A program made the position numbers and the translations under genes. A stretch of DNA of 64,000 nt, from contig NZ_JARRAG010000002.1 in NCBI RefSeq assembly GCF_029589435.1, forward strand, positions 1,860,001-1,924,000, written 5' to 3'. Under the pieces are notes generated by a model. That model had not been told where the DNA came from. It made no database searches and saw only the letters and a list, made by a program, of their open reading frames with translations. Below are positions 1 through 8,317 of this stretch, piece after piece (position 1 is the stretch's first letter; each line of letters starts with the position of its first letter). Origin of the DNA: Paludisphaera mucosa (lineage in GTDB: Bacteria; Planctomycetota; Planctomycetia; Isosphaerales; Isosphaeraceae).

Positions 1-1
1 C

Positions 2-922
2 CAGGCGGCGATGGATCGCGTGGCCGAACGCCGACCCGACCTGGTGATCCTGGACGTCAACCTGCCTCGGGTGGGCGGATTCGAGGTCTGCGAGCGGCTC
101 AAGAGCAGCCCGGAGACTCGCCTGATCCCAATCCTGATGTTGACCGGCTCCGCGATCGACGACCGCATGCGGGCCTGGGACCTCGGGGCCGACGAGTTCT
201 TGACCAAGCCGTTCCAGTCCCTGGAAGTCGTCGCCCGCTGCCGCTCCCTGCTGCGCCAGAAGGACCTGGTGGACGCGCTGGACTCGGCCGAATCCGTCGT
301 GTTCGCCCTGGCCCGCGCGATCGAGGCGAAATCCCCGTTCACCCATGGGCATTCGGGCCGAGTGACCCGGCACGCCCTCTCGCTCGCGGCGAAGCTGGCG
401 CTGGGCGAGCCCGAGATCGACGTGCTCCGTCGCGGCGCGGCCCTGCACGACATCGGCAAGCTCAGCATGCCCGACTCCATCCTCAACAAGCCCGAGCCTC
501 TGACGCCCGAAGAGTTCGAGGTCGCCAGGCGGCATCCCGAAGACGGCGCGAAGATCGTCGAGCCCCTCCGCTCCGCCCGGGACGTCATCTCCTTGATCCG
601 CTGGCACCACGAACGGATGGACGGCGGGGGCTATCCGGACGGCATCGCCGGCGGCGCGATCCCCTTGCTGGTCCGCATCCTGTCGGTGGCCGACGTGTAC
701 GACGCGCTGGCGAGCGAGCGGCCGTACCGGCCGGCCATGCCCCACGAACAGTGCCGGGCGGTGATGACGGAGAACGCCGCCGCCGGCGGGCTCGACCCCG
801 AACTCGTCCGAGTCTTCTTCGACCCCACCTTCGGGTCGAGGGTCGCGACGCCGCCGGGAGGGCCGGCGAGCCCGCCGGGGAGCAATCCTTCGAGAGTCGG
901 GGTTCGACCCGGATCGGGCTGA
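2..922 (+). CDS. Response regulator with HD-GYP output domain (5' end outside window)
   Basis: The frame is open from the first bases, so the true start lies upstream and the first receiver beta strand is missing. Counting from the first ATG at 11, the receiver keeps the phosphoacceptor Asp15 (LVILD) and the conserved Lys66 (LTKPF). An HD-GYP phosphodiesterase domain follows: His146-Asp147 in HDIGK, HHExxDGxGYP at about 199-209, and Asp228. The family hydrolyses cyclic di-GMP in the cytoplasm under control of a partner histidine kinase. All metal ligands I can check are present, so it should be active. The last 40 residues are Pro/Gly rich and low in conservation. The sensor kinase is probably upstream of the window. 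Confidence 0.9.
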   Translation, partial: QAAMDRVAERRPDLVILDVNLPRVGGFEVCERLKSSPETRLIPILMLTGSAIDDRMRAWDLGADEFLTKPFQSLEVVARCRSLLRQKDLVDALDSAESVVFALARAIEAKSPFTHGHSGRVTRHALSLAAKLALGEPEIDVLRRGAALHDIGKLSMPDSILNKPEPLTPEEFEVARRHPEDGAKIVEPLRSARDVISLIRWHHERMDGGGYPDGIAGGAIPLLVRILSVADVYDALASERPYRPAMPHEQCRAVMTENAAAGGLDPELVRVFFDPTFGSRVATPPGGPASPPGSNPSRVGVRPGSG

Positions 923-935
923 GGATCATCGAATC

Positions 936-1400
936 ATGAGGCGGCAGGGGAGCATTCAGGAGGTGACCTCGTCGGAGGTCCAGGTCGTCCCGACTGCGAT
1001 CGCCGCCCAGGAGTCACGGATCGCGGGAGTGGACGCCCTCATCGCCGAGCTGGTGGCGAGGTTGAATCAGATCTCCTGGAATTCGTCGCGGCCGCGGTCG
1101 AGCGACCCGTCGCACCTGAGGCCGGCTTCGCCGGCGCGGCCGACGACCGGGGCATCTGCGGGGTGAACTCGTTCGGCTCGAGCCCGCCGAAGCCTTCGAC
1201 GCCGGTGCGGACATCGCCCGGGGCCGCGGCGAGCCCCTCGGGTGCGGCGACCCGAGCCGCTGATCAGTCAGGTCTTCGCGGCTCCCATCGTCCGGCCCGA
1301 CGTGGTCGGGCACCGCCTGCGCCCTCTCGCCCGCGCACGGTATGGAATGTCGACCTGCGGTGTTGCGTCGGTCAACGCCCTCGGCGCGGTCGACGCGGAG
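936..1400 (+). pseudogene. IS66-type transposase, decayed N-terminal fragment
   Basis: Reading starts with a short coil (IAELVARLNQ) followed by a Ser/Pro-rich stretch (SSRPRSSDPSHL). This is the usual start of the planctomycete IS66/DUF6444 transposase, where it reads NSSRPPSSDPP. A frameshift near 1160 breaks the frame. About 100 bases on, the frame starting at 1242 carries AAPIVRPDVVGHRL and CG pairs that match the downstream zinc-knuckle part of the same family. The catalytic region is absent. Terminal repeats could not be found. It is a remnant and is not expected to make protein. A better preserved relative is at 24865-26341. Confidence 0.6.
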
Positions 1401-1591
1401 GCGCCCGTGAACGTCCGTCGGCGCTCCGGCGAAGTCGACGAGACGGGCCGGCGAGAGGCCCGCCTCCGAACGGGGCATGCGATTCGATCACGTACTCGTC
1501 GTCGTCGAGACGAAGAGCGTCTGCGATGTCCCGGCAGAAAGCCGAGTCGAGTTCGACAACTCCGAGACAGGCCGGTCCACCTCGCCATCGC

Positions 1592-2067
1592 TCACGGGGT
1601 GGGGAGCGTGCGGCTCGCCGCCTGGACGAGACTTGCGGTCGGCTGGGGGCGATCCGTCCAATAGCCAGGTAGCGGCCGGGAGGGCTCGCAAGCAGGAGCG
1701 GGCGTCTCGACCGGCGTCGGGGCGGCACGGATCATTCTTCGAATAGCGGACGCGAGACGACCGAATCGACGGCGGCGACGCAGCCGTCCCTGCGCCGTCC
1801 GGACCACCGCGAGCGACTCACGGCGGCCGATGGCTAGCTGCTGGAACTCCTCGAGCAAGCCCTCCGAGTCGACTGCGGAATCGGGCGGCGCGTGCGCGTC
1901 GATCGGCAAGGCCCACTCAGACTCGTCGATCCCTTGTCGCCGCTTCCTTGAATCCCGGAGGCCGAGATTTCTTGCGAGTACGTCCCGTCCCTTGCCCTAC
2001 GCGGGACCTCCAAGCGACGCACAACAGGATCGGGCTCGCCCACCGCTTCGTCGAGGACGACGTTCAT
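1592..2067 (-). pseudogene. Third gene of the small cassette, frameshifted
   Basis: An ATG at 2067 overlaps the stop of the upstream gene as ATGA, the usual sign of translational coupling. The first 40 codons (MNVVLDEAVGEPDP...) look coding. The frame is then lost near 1915 and a plausible continuation (IDESEWALPIDAHAPP..., then SEGLLEEFQQLAIGRRESL) runs in a neighbouring frame to a stop at 1592. The product would be about 150 residues, Arg-rich at its C terminus. I do not recognise a family. It is inferred to be a broken last gene of an operon with 2064-2429 and 2422-3027. An alternative is that only the first 77 codons are translated. Confidence 0.35.
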
Positions 2068-2429
2068 CGAGACCTCCGTCGCCCGACCTCCATGCGTCGG
2101 AGGACCCCGCCGGCCCGGGCGGTGAGCTGGGCGTGGGCCTCCACCTCACTGGCCCACTTCCCCTGGACGCGATGCCACTCCAGCAGGCGCCTGACCCTTT
2201 CGATCAGCTCGGACGCTTTGTCGCCGCCGACGTATATCGACTTGTGGACGCATCGCCCGCCCTCCTCGACCAGGTATCGGACCGCCCAGTCGCGACGGCC
2301 GCGGGCCTTCTTATCGACCAGGGTCCCCTGGGCGAGGAGCGACGGCGAGGCGGCCTCCAGCTTTGCACGGATCGCGTCCCAGCGGGCCTCCAGTCCGACG
2401 ATGCCAGCCTTCGGGTAAGCCTCAGCCAT
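2064..2429 (-). CDS. Small basic hypothetical protein, cassette gene 2
   Basis: This is a 121-residue soluble protein. A central segment (RRDWAVRYLVEEGGRCVHKSIYVGG, about residues 45-70) resembles the short basic beta-rich domain of DUF6788-like proteins often found beside planctomycete mobile genes, but the match is by eye. The ATG overlaps the last eight bases of the preceding gene (2422-3027), so the two are almost certainly co-translated. The tail is Arg-rich (RRMEVGRRRSR). There are no membrane segments. DNA or RNA binding would fit the charge but is a guess. The whole cassette sits between transposase remnants, which suggests horizontal acquisition. Confidence 0.55.
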   Translation of the reverse strand: MAEAYPKAGIVGLEARWDAIRAKLEAASPSLLAQGTLVDKKARGRRDWAVRYLVEEGGRCVHKSIYVGGDKASELIERVRRLLEWHRVQGKWASEVEAHAQLTARAGGVLRRMEVGRRRSR

Positions 2430-3027
2430 CGCCCCGGTCTTCCCCGCGCCGCAGCCCGCCGCCCAGCCAGTAGGGGGGGCTCCGGTCGACGGGCGCGACG
2501 TCAGGCCTCTCGCGGTGGTCCAACGCCGCCTCCGGCGGGTCGGCGGCCGGAGCCTCTCCGTAACGCCTCGCGGCCCGGGCGTTCTCGTCGCGTTTGGCGT
2601 CGGCCAGCGTCCAAAGCCGGGCGACGCGCGCCTGAGCCTCCAGCAGGCCGGCGACGTGTTCCTGGATGTCCAGGAGCCGGGGCAGCAAGCTCTCGGACAC
2701 GTCCTGCGGAGGCTCGCTGGGGCCGAACTGCCGCCTCGACCGGGCTGCGCCGGAGATTCGAGTGTTGATGTAAAAGGAACATCTCATCATCATATAAGTC
2801 GTAAATGAGATCATCCTCGCGAAGGTCTCGGCCGCGAACCGCGCCGGATCCCCGCCGCAGCGGACCTCGATCGCGCGGCCCAGTTGTTCGAAGGCATCCT
2901 CGAGTCCGAAGAGCGACACGTCGCGCGACACGAGCTCGTTCCAAACCGCGTCGACGTCGCCGGCGTAGGCCGCCCGCTTGCGGGCGGTGGCCTCTCCGCC
3001 CTCGGGGCCGGGCCGCGGATCCTTCAT
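2422..3027 (-). CDS. Hypothetical protein, first gene of the leftward cassette
   Basis: This is a 201-residue protein with a strong ribosome binding site (GGAGGAG, three bases of spacer plus ATC before ATG), which supports the start. Residues about 20-90 are alpha-helical and acidic (VDAVWNELVSRDVSLFGLEDAF). Residues about 110-150 form another helical region (LLPRLLDIQEHVAGLLEAQARVARLW). The C-terminal 50 residues are Pro/Arg rich and probably disordered. No catalytic motif or transmembrane segment is visible and I do not recognise the family. It leads a run of three overlapping genes on the minus strand, of which the last is broken. Function unknown. Confidence 0.55.
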   Translation of the reverse strand: MKDPRPGPEGGEATARKRAAYAGDVDAVWNELVSRDVSLFGLEDAFEQLGRAIEVRCGGDPARFAAETFARMISFTTYMMMRCSFYINTRISGAARSRRQFGPSEPPQDVSESLLPRLLDIQEHVAGLLEAQARVARLWTLADAKRDENARAARRYGEAPAADPPEAALDHRERPDVAPVDRSPPYWLGGGLRRGEDRGDG

Positions 3028-3149
3028 GATCTCCTCCTTTGTACAACCCGGCGGGCCGCGTGTGCACGTCCCCGATGAGGCTCCATCCTAACCGCACCGC
3101 CGTTACGGGTGCCGGAGCCTCGGCCCTCCCCCGCCTTCCCTTCCGCGCA

Positions 3150-3380
3150 TGAGGATTCGAGCTGGCCTCCACCTGGCGGCGGTCGAGGGAGTTGCGGCCG
3201 CCCCCCTGCAGTCCCTCGTACGGACCGATCGAGGAGATGTGGCCGAAGGCCTGTGGCGCGCCAGGACGACACCGGCATTTTATCACCTCCTGGCCGACTC
3301 CCTCGGCCACGTCACCGCCGAGACCTTCGCGGGCTGGCTCCATCATCCAGTGCTGTTTACCATGCCGGGGCCCGCCGCCA
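3150..3380 (+). pseudogene. IS630-type transposase C-terminal remnant
   Basis: Two frames together give the end of an IS630 transposase. The frame through 3192 reads GPIEEMW, the conserved catalytic-Glu motif (usually NPIEEMW). The frame through 3149 then reads ARTTPAFYHLLADSLGHVT and ETFAGWLHH, matching the last helix and the terminal 'GW..H.GL' motif seen in the intact copy at 13009-14001. At least one frameshift separates them. No upstream half and no terminal repeat was found. Confidence 0.6.
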
Positions 3381-3414
3381 TAGTCCGTCGGAGTCTGATT
3401 CCCCCCCGCGAATG

Positions 3415-3828
3415 CTCGCCGAGTCGCCCATCTGGTCGTCGACGAAGTCGGACGGGATACCCGCCGCGATCGCCCCGCGCGCGCAAGTCTTACAACCCTC
3501 CCTCGCCGCCCTGTCACGGTGGAGTATCATGCAATGGCCGCCCTGCCCTGCGACCGCGTCGGCGTCTCTATGGGTGCCCAGATTGTGGTCGTACGGCCGC
3601 CTCCGGTAGCCCAGCGACAGGGTGGTCGAACTCGCTCCACCGAAGCGCGTAGGCCGACAGTGTACATCCCCAACTCGGAGCAGCCTCGGTCATCGACTCG
3701 GTGATGCTCGTGTCGTCGCCATGCGCGATCGCGAACGACGCCGTTGACACGTGACGAGTCGGCCCAGAAGGCGCCATCAGTAAAGATGGGGGGTACCAGG
3801 CCCGGTCGCCCGTCACGACGATCCGCAT
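3415..3828 (-). pseudogene. DUF2493/SLOG-type (YspA-like) nucleotide-binding protein, decayed
   Basis: The start MRIVVTGDRAWY at 3828 is the signature N terminus of DUF2493 proteins (SLOG superfamily, Rossmann-like). The middle keeps an IAHGDDTSI loop, the family's 'VHG..TGID' loop, and AYALRWSEFDHPVAG. The frame closes at 3568, but in other frames the typical ending continues with CMILHRD and then GCKTCARGAIAAGIP, equivalent to 'GTKDC...A.AAGIPV', down to about 3415. The segment between the first strand and the HG loop is also shortened. The gene is therefore recognisable along its whole length but is broken by at least two shifts and an internal deletion. Confidence 0.55.
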
Positions 3829-4099
3829 GGGGGCGAAACAGATGTCTTAGGACGCACGGCCGGTGAAGGCAGATGCGGACCCGTGCCGCGTCGTCACCAA
3901 ACTTGTCACTAAACTCCCGTCAGAGCCCTTGTCTTGGCGTCCAAATCCGCTCAAGTCGGCGGAATCGAGATTTCCGCTCACGTTCCGCAAGTTGTATGCA
4001 TTAAGGGAGATGCGTGTGAGAAGTCCCGTGGTTGCGGGGGTAAAGGCCATGAGCGCGAGCTATTGACCTACGAGGGGCGGGCGGAATTCGCCGGCAGGT

Positions 4100-5221
4100 T
4101 CAGCCCCCGCCACGTCGTCCCTTGCGAGGCTCGTCCTCGCGGGCGAGGCGGTTCTGGACGAGGGCGAGGACGGCGGCCTCCTCGGGCTTGAGGTCGCCGA
4201 GGGACATGGTCATCTCGCGGTCGGTCCGATCGCGGAGGGCTTCGAGCATGGAGCCGTCGAGGTAGGCGTCGAGCACGGCGGGGTGGACGTAGCACTTGCG
4301 GCACACGCTCGGCGTGTTCCCCAGGCGCTCGGCGACTCTTTCGACGGCCTGCACGATGTTTCGCTTGGCCTGGGCGTCGGAGTCGAACGTCTCGAATTCT
4401 TGGAGCGCGATCGACGCCAGGACCGTCCCGGCCCAGGTGCGGAAGTCCTTGGCGGTGAAGTCCTCGCCGGAGACTTCGCGCAGGTACTCGTTGACGTCGC
4501 CCGAATCGACGTGCTGGACCTCACCATCGTCGTCGACGTAGGTGAACAGCTCCTGTCCCGGAAGCTCCTGGCAACGGGCGACGATACGGGCGAGGCGGCG
4601 GTCTTTGATCGAGATCTTGTGGCGTACGCCGCTCTTGCCCTTGAACTGAAACTCGATCGTCGGACCGTCGACGGCGACGTGCTTGCTGCGCATGGTCGTC
4701 AGGCCGAACGACTTGTTCGTCCTGGCGTACTCCTCGTTTCCGACGCGGATCAACGACAGCTCCAGGAGTTGAACGACGGCCGCCAGCACCTTGCGGCGGG
4801 GCATGCCGGCGAGCCGCAGGTCGGCGTCCGTCGCCTCGCGGATGCGCGGCAGGGCCTGGCCGAAGAGGGCCATGCGGCCGTACTTGGCGTCGTCGCGGAC
4901 GCGACGCCAACGGGGGTGATAGCGGTACTGCTTCCTCCCCTTGTCGTCGCGACCGGTGGCCTGGACGTGACCCTGAGCCGACGAGCAGATCCAGACGTCG
5001 GTCCATGCCGGTGGGATCGCCAAGGACTTGATCCGTCCGAGCGTCGCCTCGTCCCGCACTGCCTTTCCAACGGCATCCACGTATCGAAAAGCCTTTCCGG
5101 ACCGCCTGCGCCCGAGGCCGGGCTTGGCGTCGCTCACGTACCGGAGCCCCGCCGCCCTGGCGGCGAGGGCCGCATGATCGCGGGTGGCGTTCGACGGCTC
5201 TTCGAGGGTGTTAGCGCTCAT
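4100..5221 (-). CDS. DNA topoisomerase IB (bacterial/poxvirus-like)
   Basis: This is a 373-residue enzyme, the usual size for bacterial type IB topoisomerases, which relax supercoils through a 3'-phosphotyrosine intermediate. The N-terminal beta domain carries the family hallmarks IPPAW.DVWIC and GRKQYRYHP. The catalytic core includes LIRVGNEEYARTNKSFGLTT, ISIKDRRLARIV, KDFRTWAGT and the active-site tyrosine in CRKCYVHP, which I place at residue 311 (codon at 4289-4291). An upstream in-frame TTG at 5239 would add six residues. The ATG at 5221 is preferred. It stands alone, divergent from the membrane protein at 5427. Bacterial topoisomerase IB is sporadic and often transferred, but nothing here looks damaged. 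Confidence 0.93.
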   Translation of the reverse strand: MSANTLEEPSNATRDHAALAARAAGLRYVSDAKPGLGRRRSGKAFRYVDAVGKAVRDEATLGRIKSLAIPPAWTDVWICSSAQGHVQATGRDDKGRKQYRYHPRWRRVRDDAKYGRMALFGQALPRIREATDADLRLAGMPRRKVLAAVVQLLELSLIRVGNEEYARTNKSFGLTTMRSKHVAVDGPTIEFQFKGKSGVRHKISIKDRRLARIVARCQELPGQELFTYVDDDGEVQHVDSGDVNEYLREVSGEDFTAKDFRTWAGTVLASIALQEFETFDSDAQAKRNIVQAVERVAERLGNTPSVCRKCYVHPAVLDAYLDGSMLEALRDRTDREMTMSLGDLKPEEAAVLALVQNRLAREDEPRKGRRGGG

Positions 5222-5426
5222 GGCTATCCGCTCAGGCAATCCTGATGCCGGATCCCGCGCAGAAGAGATGTTCGGGCGGAGCCGGATGTCGCGACGAGCC
5301 GGAATCCGACGCGGAGCGCGCCGGGCTGTGGCCGCTTCCCTCCGGCCGTCGGTTGCGGGATCGGTCGGTCTTTCCTTACTCTGAAGAGGATCGGATTCCG
5401 TCTCTCGCTCGATCGGTCGAGGCTCG

Positions 5427-5975
5427 ATGATTCGTTCTTACTTGGTCCTGGCTGTTACGGGGGCTTCTTTACTGCTGGCGGCGTTCGCGACGGGCTTCCC
5501 CGCGACGGTCGAGCCGCGCGCGGGCGGCGCGGCCTGGCGTGGAGTTCATCTGCTGGTCTCGTTGGGGACCGTCGTGCTGGTGTTGGGGATTCATTCCATC
5601 GTCTACACGTATTTCATGGCGACGGTGAAGTGGGCCAAGGAGGTGTCGCGCGTATACGGGCTGCCGGACTGGCTCGTGGCCCAGGCCTCGCGGAACAAAG
5701 GGCGGGCGTCGAGGTTCATAATGGGGGCCGTGGCGGCGGTCGCGGCGGCGGCCTGGCTGGGGGCTGCGGCCGACACCCGAGGCGGGCGCTACGGATCATG
5801 GCACCTGGCCGCCGCGGGCTTCGCGCTGGGGTTCAACGCCGTGGCTTTCGTCATCGAGTACGCCGGCGTCGTCTCGCACCATCGGCTCCTCGCCGAGATG
5901 AAGAATCAGGCCGACCGGATGCGCAAGGATCATCGCGAGCCCAGACCGCGGACGGCTGCGGAGGCCCGGGCGTGA
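5427..5975 (+). CDS. Four-helix integral membrane protein, unknown function
   Basis: This is a 182-residue inner-membrane protein with about four hydrophobic segments: residues 5-22, 40-60, 97-113 and 125-147. The C-terminal tail is charged (KNQADRMRKDHREPRPR). A loop between helices two and three contains KWAKEVSRVYGLPDWLV. The stop codon overlaps the GTG start of the MFS gene as GTGA, so the two are translationally coupled and probably act in the same membrane process. I do not recognise a named family. No signal peptide cleavage site is expected. Confidence 0.75.
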   Translation: MIRSYLVLAVTGASLLLAAFATGFPATVEPRAGGAAWRGVHLLVSLGTVVLVLGIHSIVYTYFMATVKWAKEVSRVYGLPDWLVAQASRNKGRASRFIMGAVAAVAAAAWLGAAADTRGGRYGSWHLAAAGFALGFNAVAFVIEYAGVVSHHRLLAEMKNQADRMRKDHREPRPRTAAEARA

Positions 5976-7273
5976 CCACGTCGCCGACCGAATCCGACCT
6001 GGAATTGGGCGGAGATGCGTTTCCGGAGGCGGAGGCCGGCGTGGTCTCCTCACGCCCGCGGTCGCCGTTGCACCTGGTGATCCTGATCGTCCTCATCGAC
6101 CTGCTGGGTTTCTCGCTGGTGATGCCGTTGCTGGGGCCGCTGGGCGAGCGATATCAGCTCGAAGGCTGGCGCGTGGGGATGTTGTTCGCGGCCTTTCCGA
6201 TCTGCCAACTCGTCGCCGGCCCGATCCTGGGGAGGCTCAGCGACCGCTACGGCCGACGCCCGCTCCTGGTCTTCAGCCAGGCGGGCACGGCGCTTTCGTT
6301 CGTCATACTGGGACTGGCTCGCGACTTCCCGACGCTGCTCCTGGGCCGCATGCTCGACGGGACCTCTGGCGGCAACGTCATGGTCGCCCAAGCCTATGTC
6401 GCCGACGTCACCCGCCCCGAGGACCGCGCCCGGGGGATGGGGATGATCGGCATGGCGTTCGGCCTGGGGTTCGTGCTAGGGCCTCTTCTCGGCGGCCTGT
6501 TGCTCGAACTGCCTCTCTCGCCCGACTGGAGCCTGCGTGCGCCGTTCCTGGCCGCGGCGGCCTTCTCGACGCTGGCGTTGATCCTGGTCGTCGCGAAGCT
6601 CCCCGAGAGCCTCCCGGTCGGGGGGTTAGTGCCGAAGCCGCCCGCGCGGGTGTTGACGCGTCAAGGGCTGGTCGACGTCTTCCGGCTGGAGGGGGTGGGG
6701 GCGTTGACGGCCATCGCTTTCCTCTCGATCCTGGCCTGGGCCTCGCTCGAAGGGACCTTCGCCGTCTTTCTTCAGCGCCGGATGGGATGGTCGACGAAAG
6801 CCGCGGCATTCGCGTTCGCGGCGACAGGCCTGGTCTCGGCGATCGTTCAGGGGGGCCTGATACGGTCGCTTGTCCCTCGTTACGGGGAGGTCAAACTGAT
6901 CCTTGTGGGCGGAGGGCTGGCCGGCCTGGGCTTCGCAGTCGCGGCGGCTCTATCGGGGGCGTCCGTCCTCCCACTAGCAGTCGCGATCGTGCTGGTCGCG
7001 TTAGGCTCCGGCCTGCTGGCCCCGTCGATCACCGGCCTGCTCTCACGGATCACTCCCGCGAGCGAACAGGGTGGCGTGTTTGGCGCTCTGACCTCGATCC
7101 AGACGCTCGCGCGGATCGCTAGTTACCTCTTGGGCAACGTCCTGCTCGACCGAGTCTCTCTCTCGGCACCGTATTGGTTCGCCGCGGGCGTGTACTTGCT
7201 CGTCCTGATCCTCGCGGTCGCCACAGCCCCGAAGCTCGCCGTCGCGCTTCGTCGGTCGCGAGCGCGTGCCTGA
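5972..7273 (+). CDS. MFS drug/metabolite exporter (DHA1, TetA-like)
   Basis: The 433-residue protein has about twelve hydrophobic segments. The cytoplasmic loop between helices two and three is the classic MFS motif A (GRLSDRYGRRPLL). Helix five carries GFVLGPLLGGLL, the antiporter motif C seen in drug:H+ exporters. The GTG at 5972 overlaps the previous stop by four bases. The same frame is open further upstream (to 5630), but that part is antiparallel to nothing useful and overlaps the preceding gene, so the GTG start is chosen. The substrate cannot be read from sequence. TetA/Bcr-type efflux is the best family-level call. Confidence 0.88.
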   Translation: MTTSPTESDLELGGDAFPEAEAGVVSSRPRSPLHLVILIVLIDLLGFSLVMPLLGPLGERYQLEGWRVGMLFAAFPICQLVAGPILGRLSDRYGRRPLLVFSQAGTALSFVILGLARDFPTLLLGRMLDGTSGGNVMVAQAYVADVTRPEDRARGMGMIGMAFGLGFVLGPLLGGLLLELPLSPDWSLRAPFLAAAAFSTLALILVVAKLPESLPVGGLVPKPPARVLTRQGLVDVFRLEGVGALTAIAFLSILAWASLEGTFAVFLQRRMGWSTKAAAFAFAATGLVSAIVQGGLIRSLVPRYGEVKLILVGGGLAGLGFAVAAALSGASVLPLAVAIVLVALGSGLLAPSITGLLSRITPASEQGGVFGALTSIQTLARIASYLLGNVLLDRVSLSAPYWFAAGVYLLVLILAVATAPKLAVALRRSRARA

Positions 7274-7318
7274 TACTACTGCTGCGATCGAAGTGATCGC
7301 CGTGTAAAGTCTCCTCTC

Positions 7319-7610
7319 ATGGTGGCCGAGTCAGGCCCGCAGCGCCGACGGCCGATGACGTCCGCGAGAAGGCCGAGAAACTCGCCGCCGCAGCGTCGGG
7401 TCGTCGAACAGCTCCGCGGTCTCGCCGAGCAAGCCGGCGATGCCTCACCCCACGACGTCTGGCACCTCCTCGGTCGGGCCGACCGGCACGCCGATCAAGT
7501 CCGCGACGATCCGGGCTCGTACGCCCGCGAGCGCGTAGGCGACCCAGAGGGCGTCTTGATCGTCGACGAGTCTATGTTCCCAAAAAGGGGACGAATTCCG
7601 CCGGCGTCCA
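7319..7610 (+). pseudogene. IS701-type transposase, decayed fragment
   Basis: The translation contains WHLLGRADRHADQVRDD, YARERVGDPEGVL and then IVDESMFPKRG. This is the IS701 pattern 'W..D.VRDDLR.Y...HLGDP.GVL.VDE..F.K.G' that holds the first catalytic aspartate. Compare VIDATTFPKSG in the copy at 9989. Similarity stops just after this motif and a different transposase fragment begins near 7715. Only about 95 codons remain. The base sequence directly follows the MFS gene, so the insertion lies close behind its stop. Confidence 0.6.
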
Positions 7611-7714
7611 GCAGCGATGCTCCGGCACGTCCTGTCGGGTCGAAAATCGCCAGGTCGGCGTCTCCCCGGCGTGCACCAGCCGCAGGGGGCACGCCCTGCC
7701 GGACCGGGAGCGGT

Positions 7715-8308
7715 CGTCAGCCGGCTCGGCAAGGGATGCGGTGCTGCGGGCCGGCCCCGGCCTCAGGCTGGCTGGCAAGCGCGGCCGGCCGCACGTCTAC
7801 GGCGAGGGCGTCGTCGACCTGGCCAAGCGGGCCGGCGAGAGGCGAGGCTGGTCTCGCAGCTCTTCCCAGCTGTATGACATTGCCGAGGTCAAATGTCACA
7901 TGACCTTCCCGGCGACCTGATTCGAGTCGTGCTCGTCGACGAGCCTACTTCTGCACCAACCCGCCATCCACAGCCGCCGACGTCCTCACCACGATCGCCG
8001 ACCGCTTCGGTCTGGAGATCACATTACGGTAGGTGAAGGAGGTCGTCGGAGCGAGCGATAGGTCCGGTCCATCCAAGCGAGCGTCGGGGCCTTCCACGCC
8101 TTCCTCTCGACCTACATCCTGAACGAGGCTTGGGCGTGGAGACGATCGAAGGCCAAGTTAGCGAACCGCTCCGACGCGACGAATCGCCAGCCCAGCCACG
8201 CCGACCAGCGCCGGGCGTGGTGCTGCGAGAATCTGGCCGGGGAGAATCTCGCGACCTTGCGGGCCGGCCCCGCCGACGCCGAAATTCAAACCGCCGCCGA
8301 CACGCTCC
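7715..8308 (+). pseudogene. IS4-like DDE transposase C-terminal remnant (same family as 20850-22240)
   Basis: Pieces in several frames read KRGRPHVYGEGVVDLAKRAGERRGW, then FCTNPPSTAADVLTTIADRFGLEIT, then VKEVVGAS. They align in order with GVIDLAKRAGQRRGW, FCTDPSASVADILTAVADRFSLEIT and CKQVVGAG of the leftward transposase at 20850-22240. An in-frame TAG sits where the conserved Arg-Glu-Cys would be. This is an old, multiply frameshifted relic. It ends directly against the TTAG that flanks the nested insertion stack. Confidence 0.6.
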
Positions 8309-8317
8309 TTAGTGCTA

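Noticed and set aside
893-920. A tRNA-like T-loop (GGTTCGACC).
   Set aside because: No acceptor or anticodon stems can be placed around it, and it lies inside the HD-GYP coding region.
3829-4099. A small gene on either strand beside topoisomerase IB.
   Set aside because: Both strands have a 67-codon open frame, but neither has a convincing ribosome binding site or family resemblance.
5630-5971. An extended N terminus for the MFS exporter.
   Set aside because: The extension overlaps the upstream membrane protein in another frame and is Gly/Arg-rich. The GTG at 5972 with a four-base overlap is the natural start.
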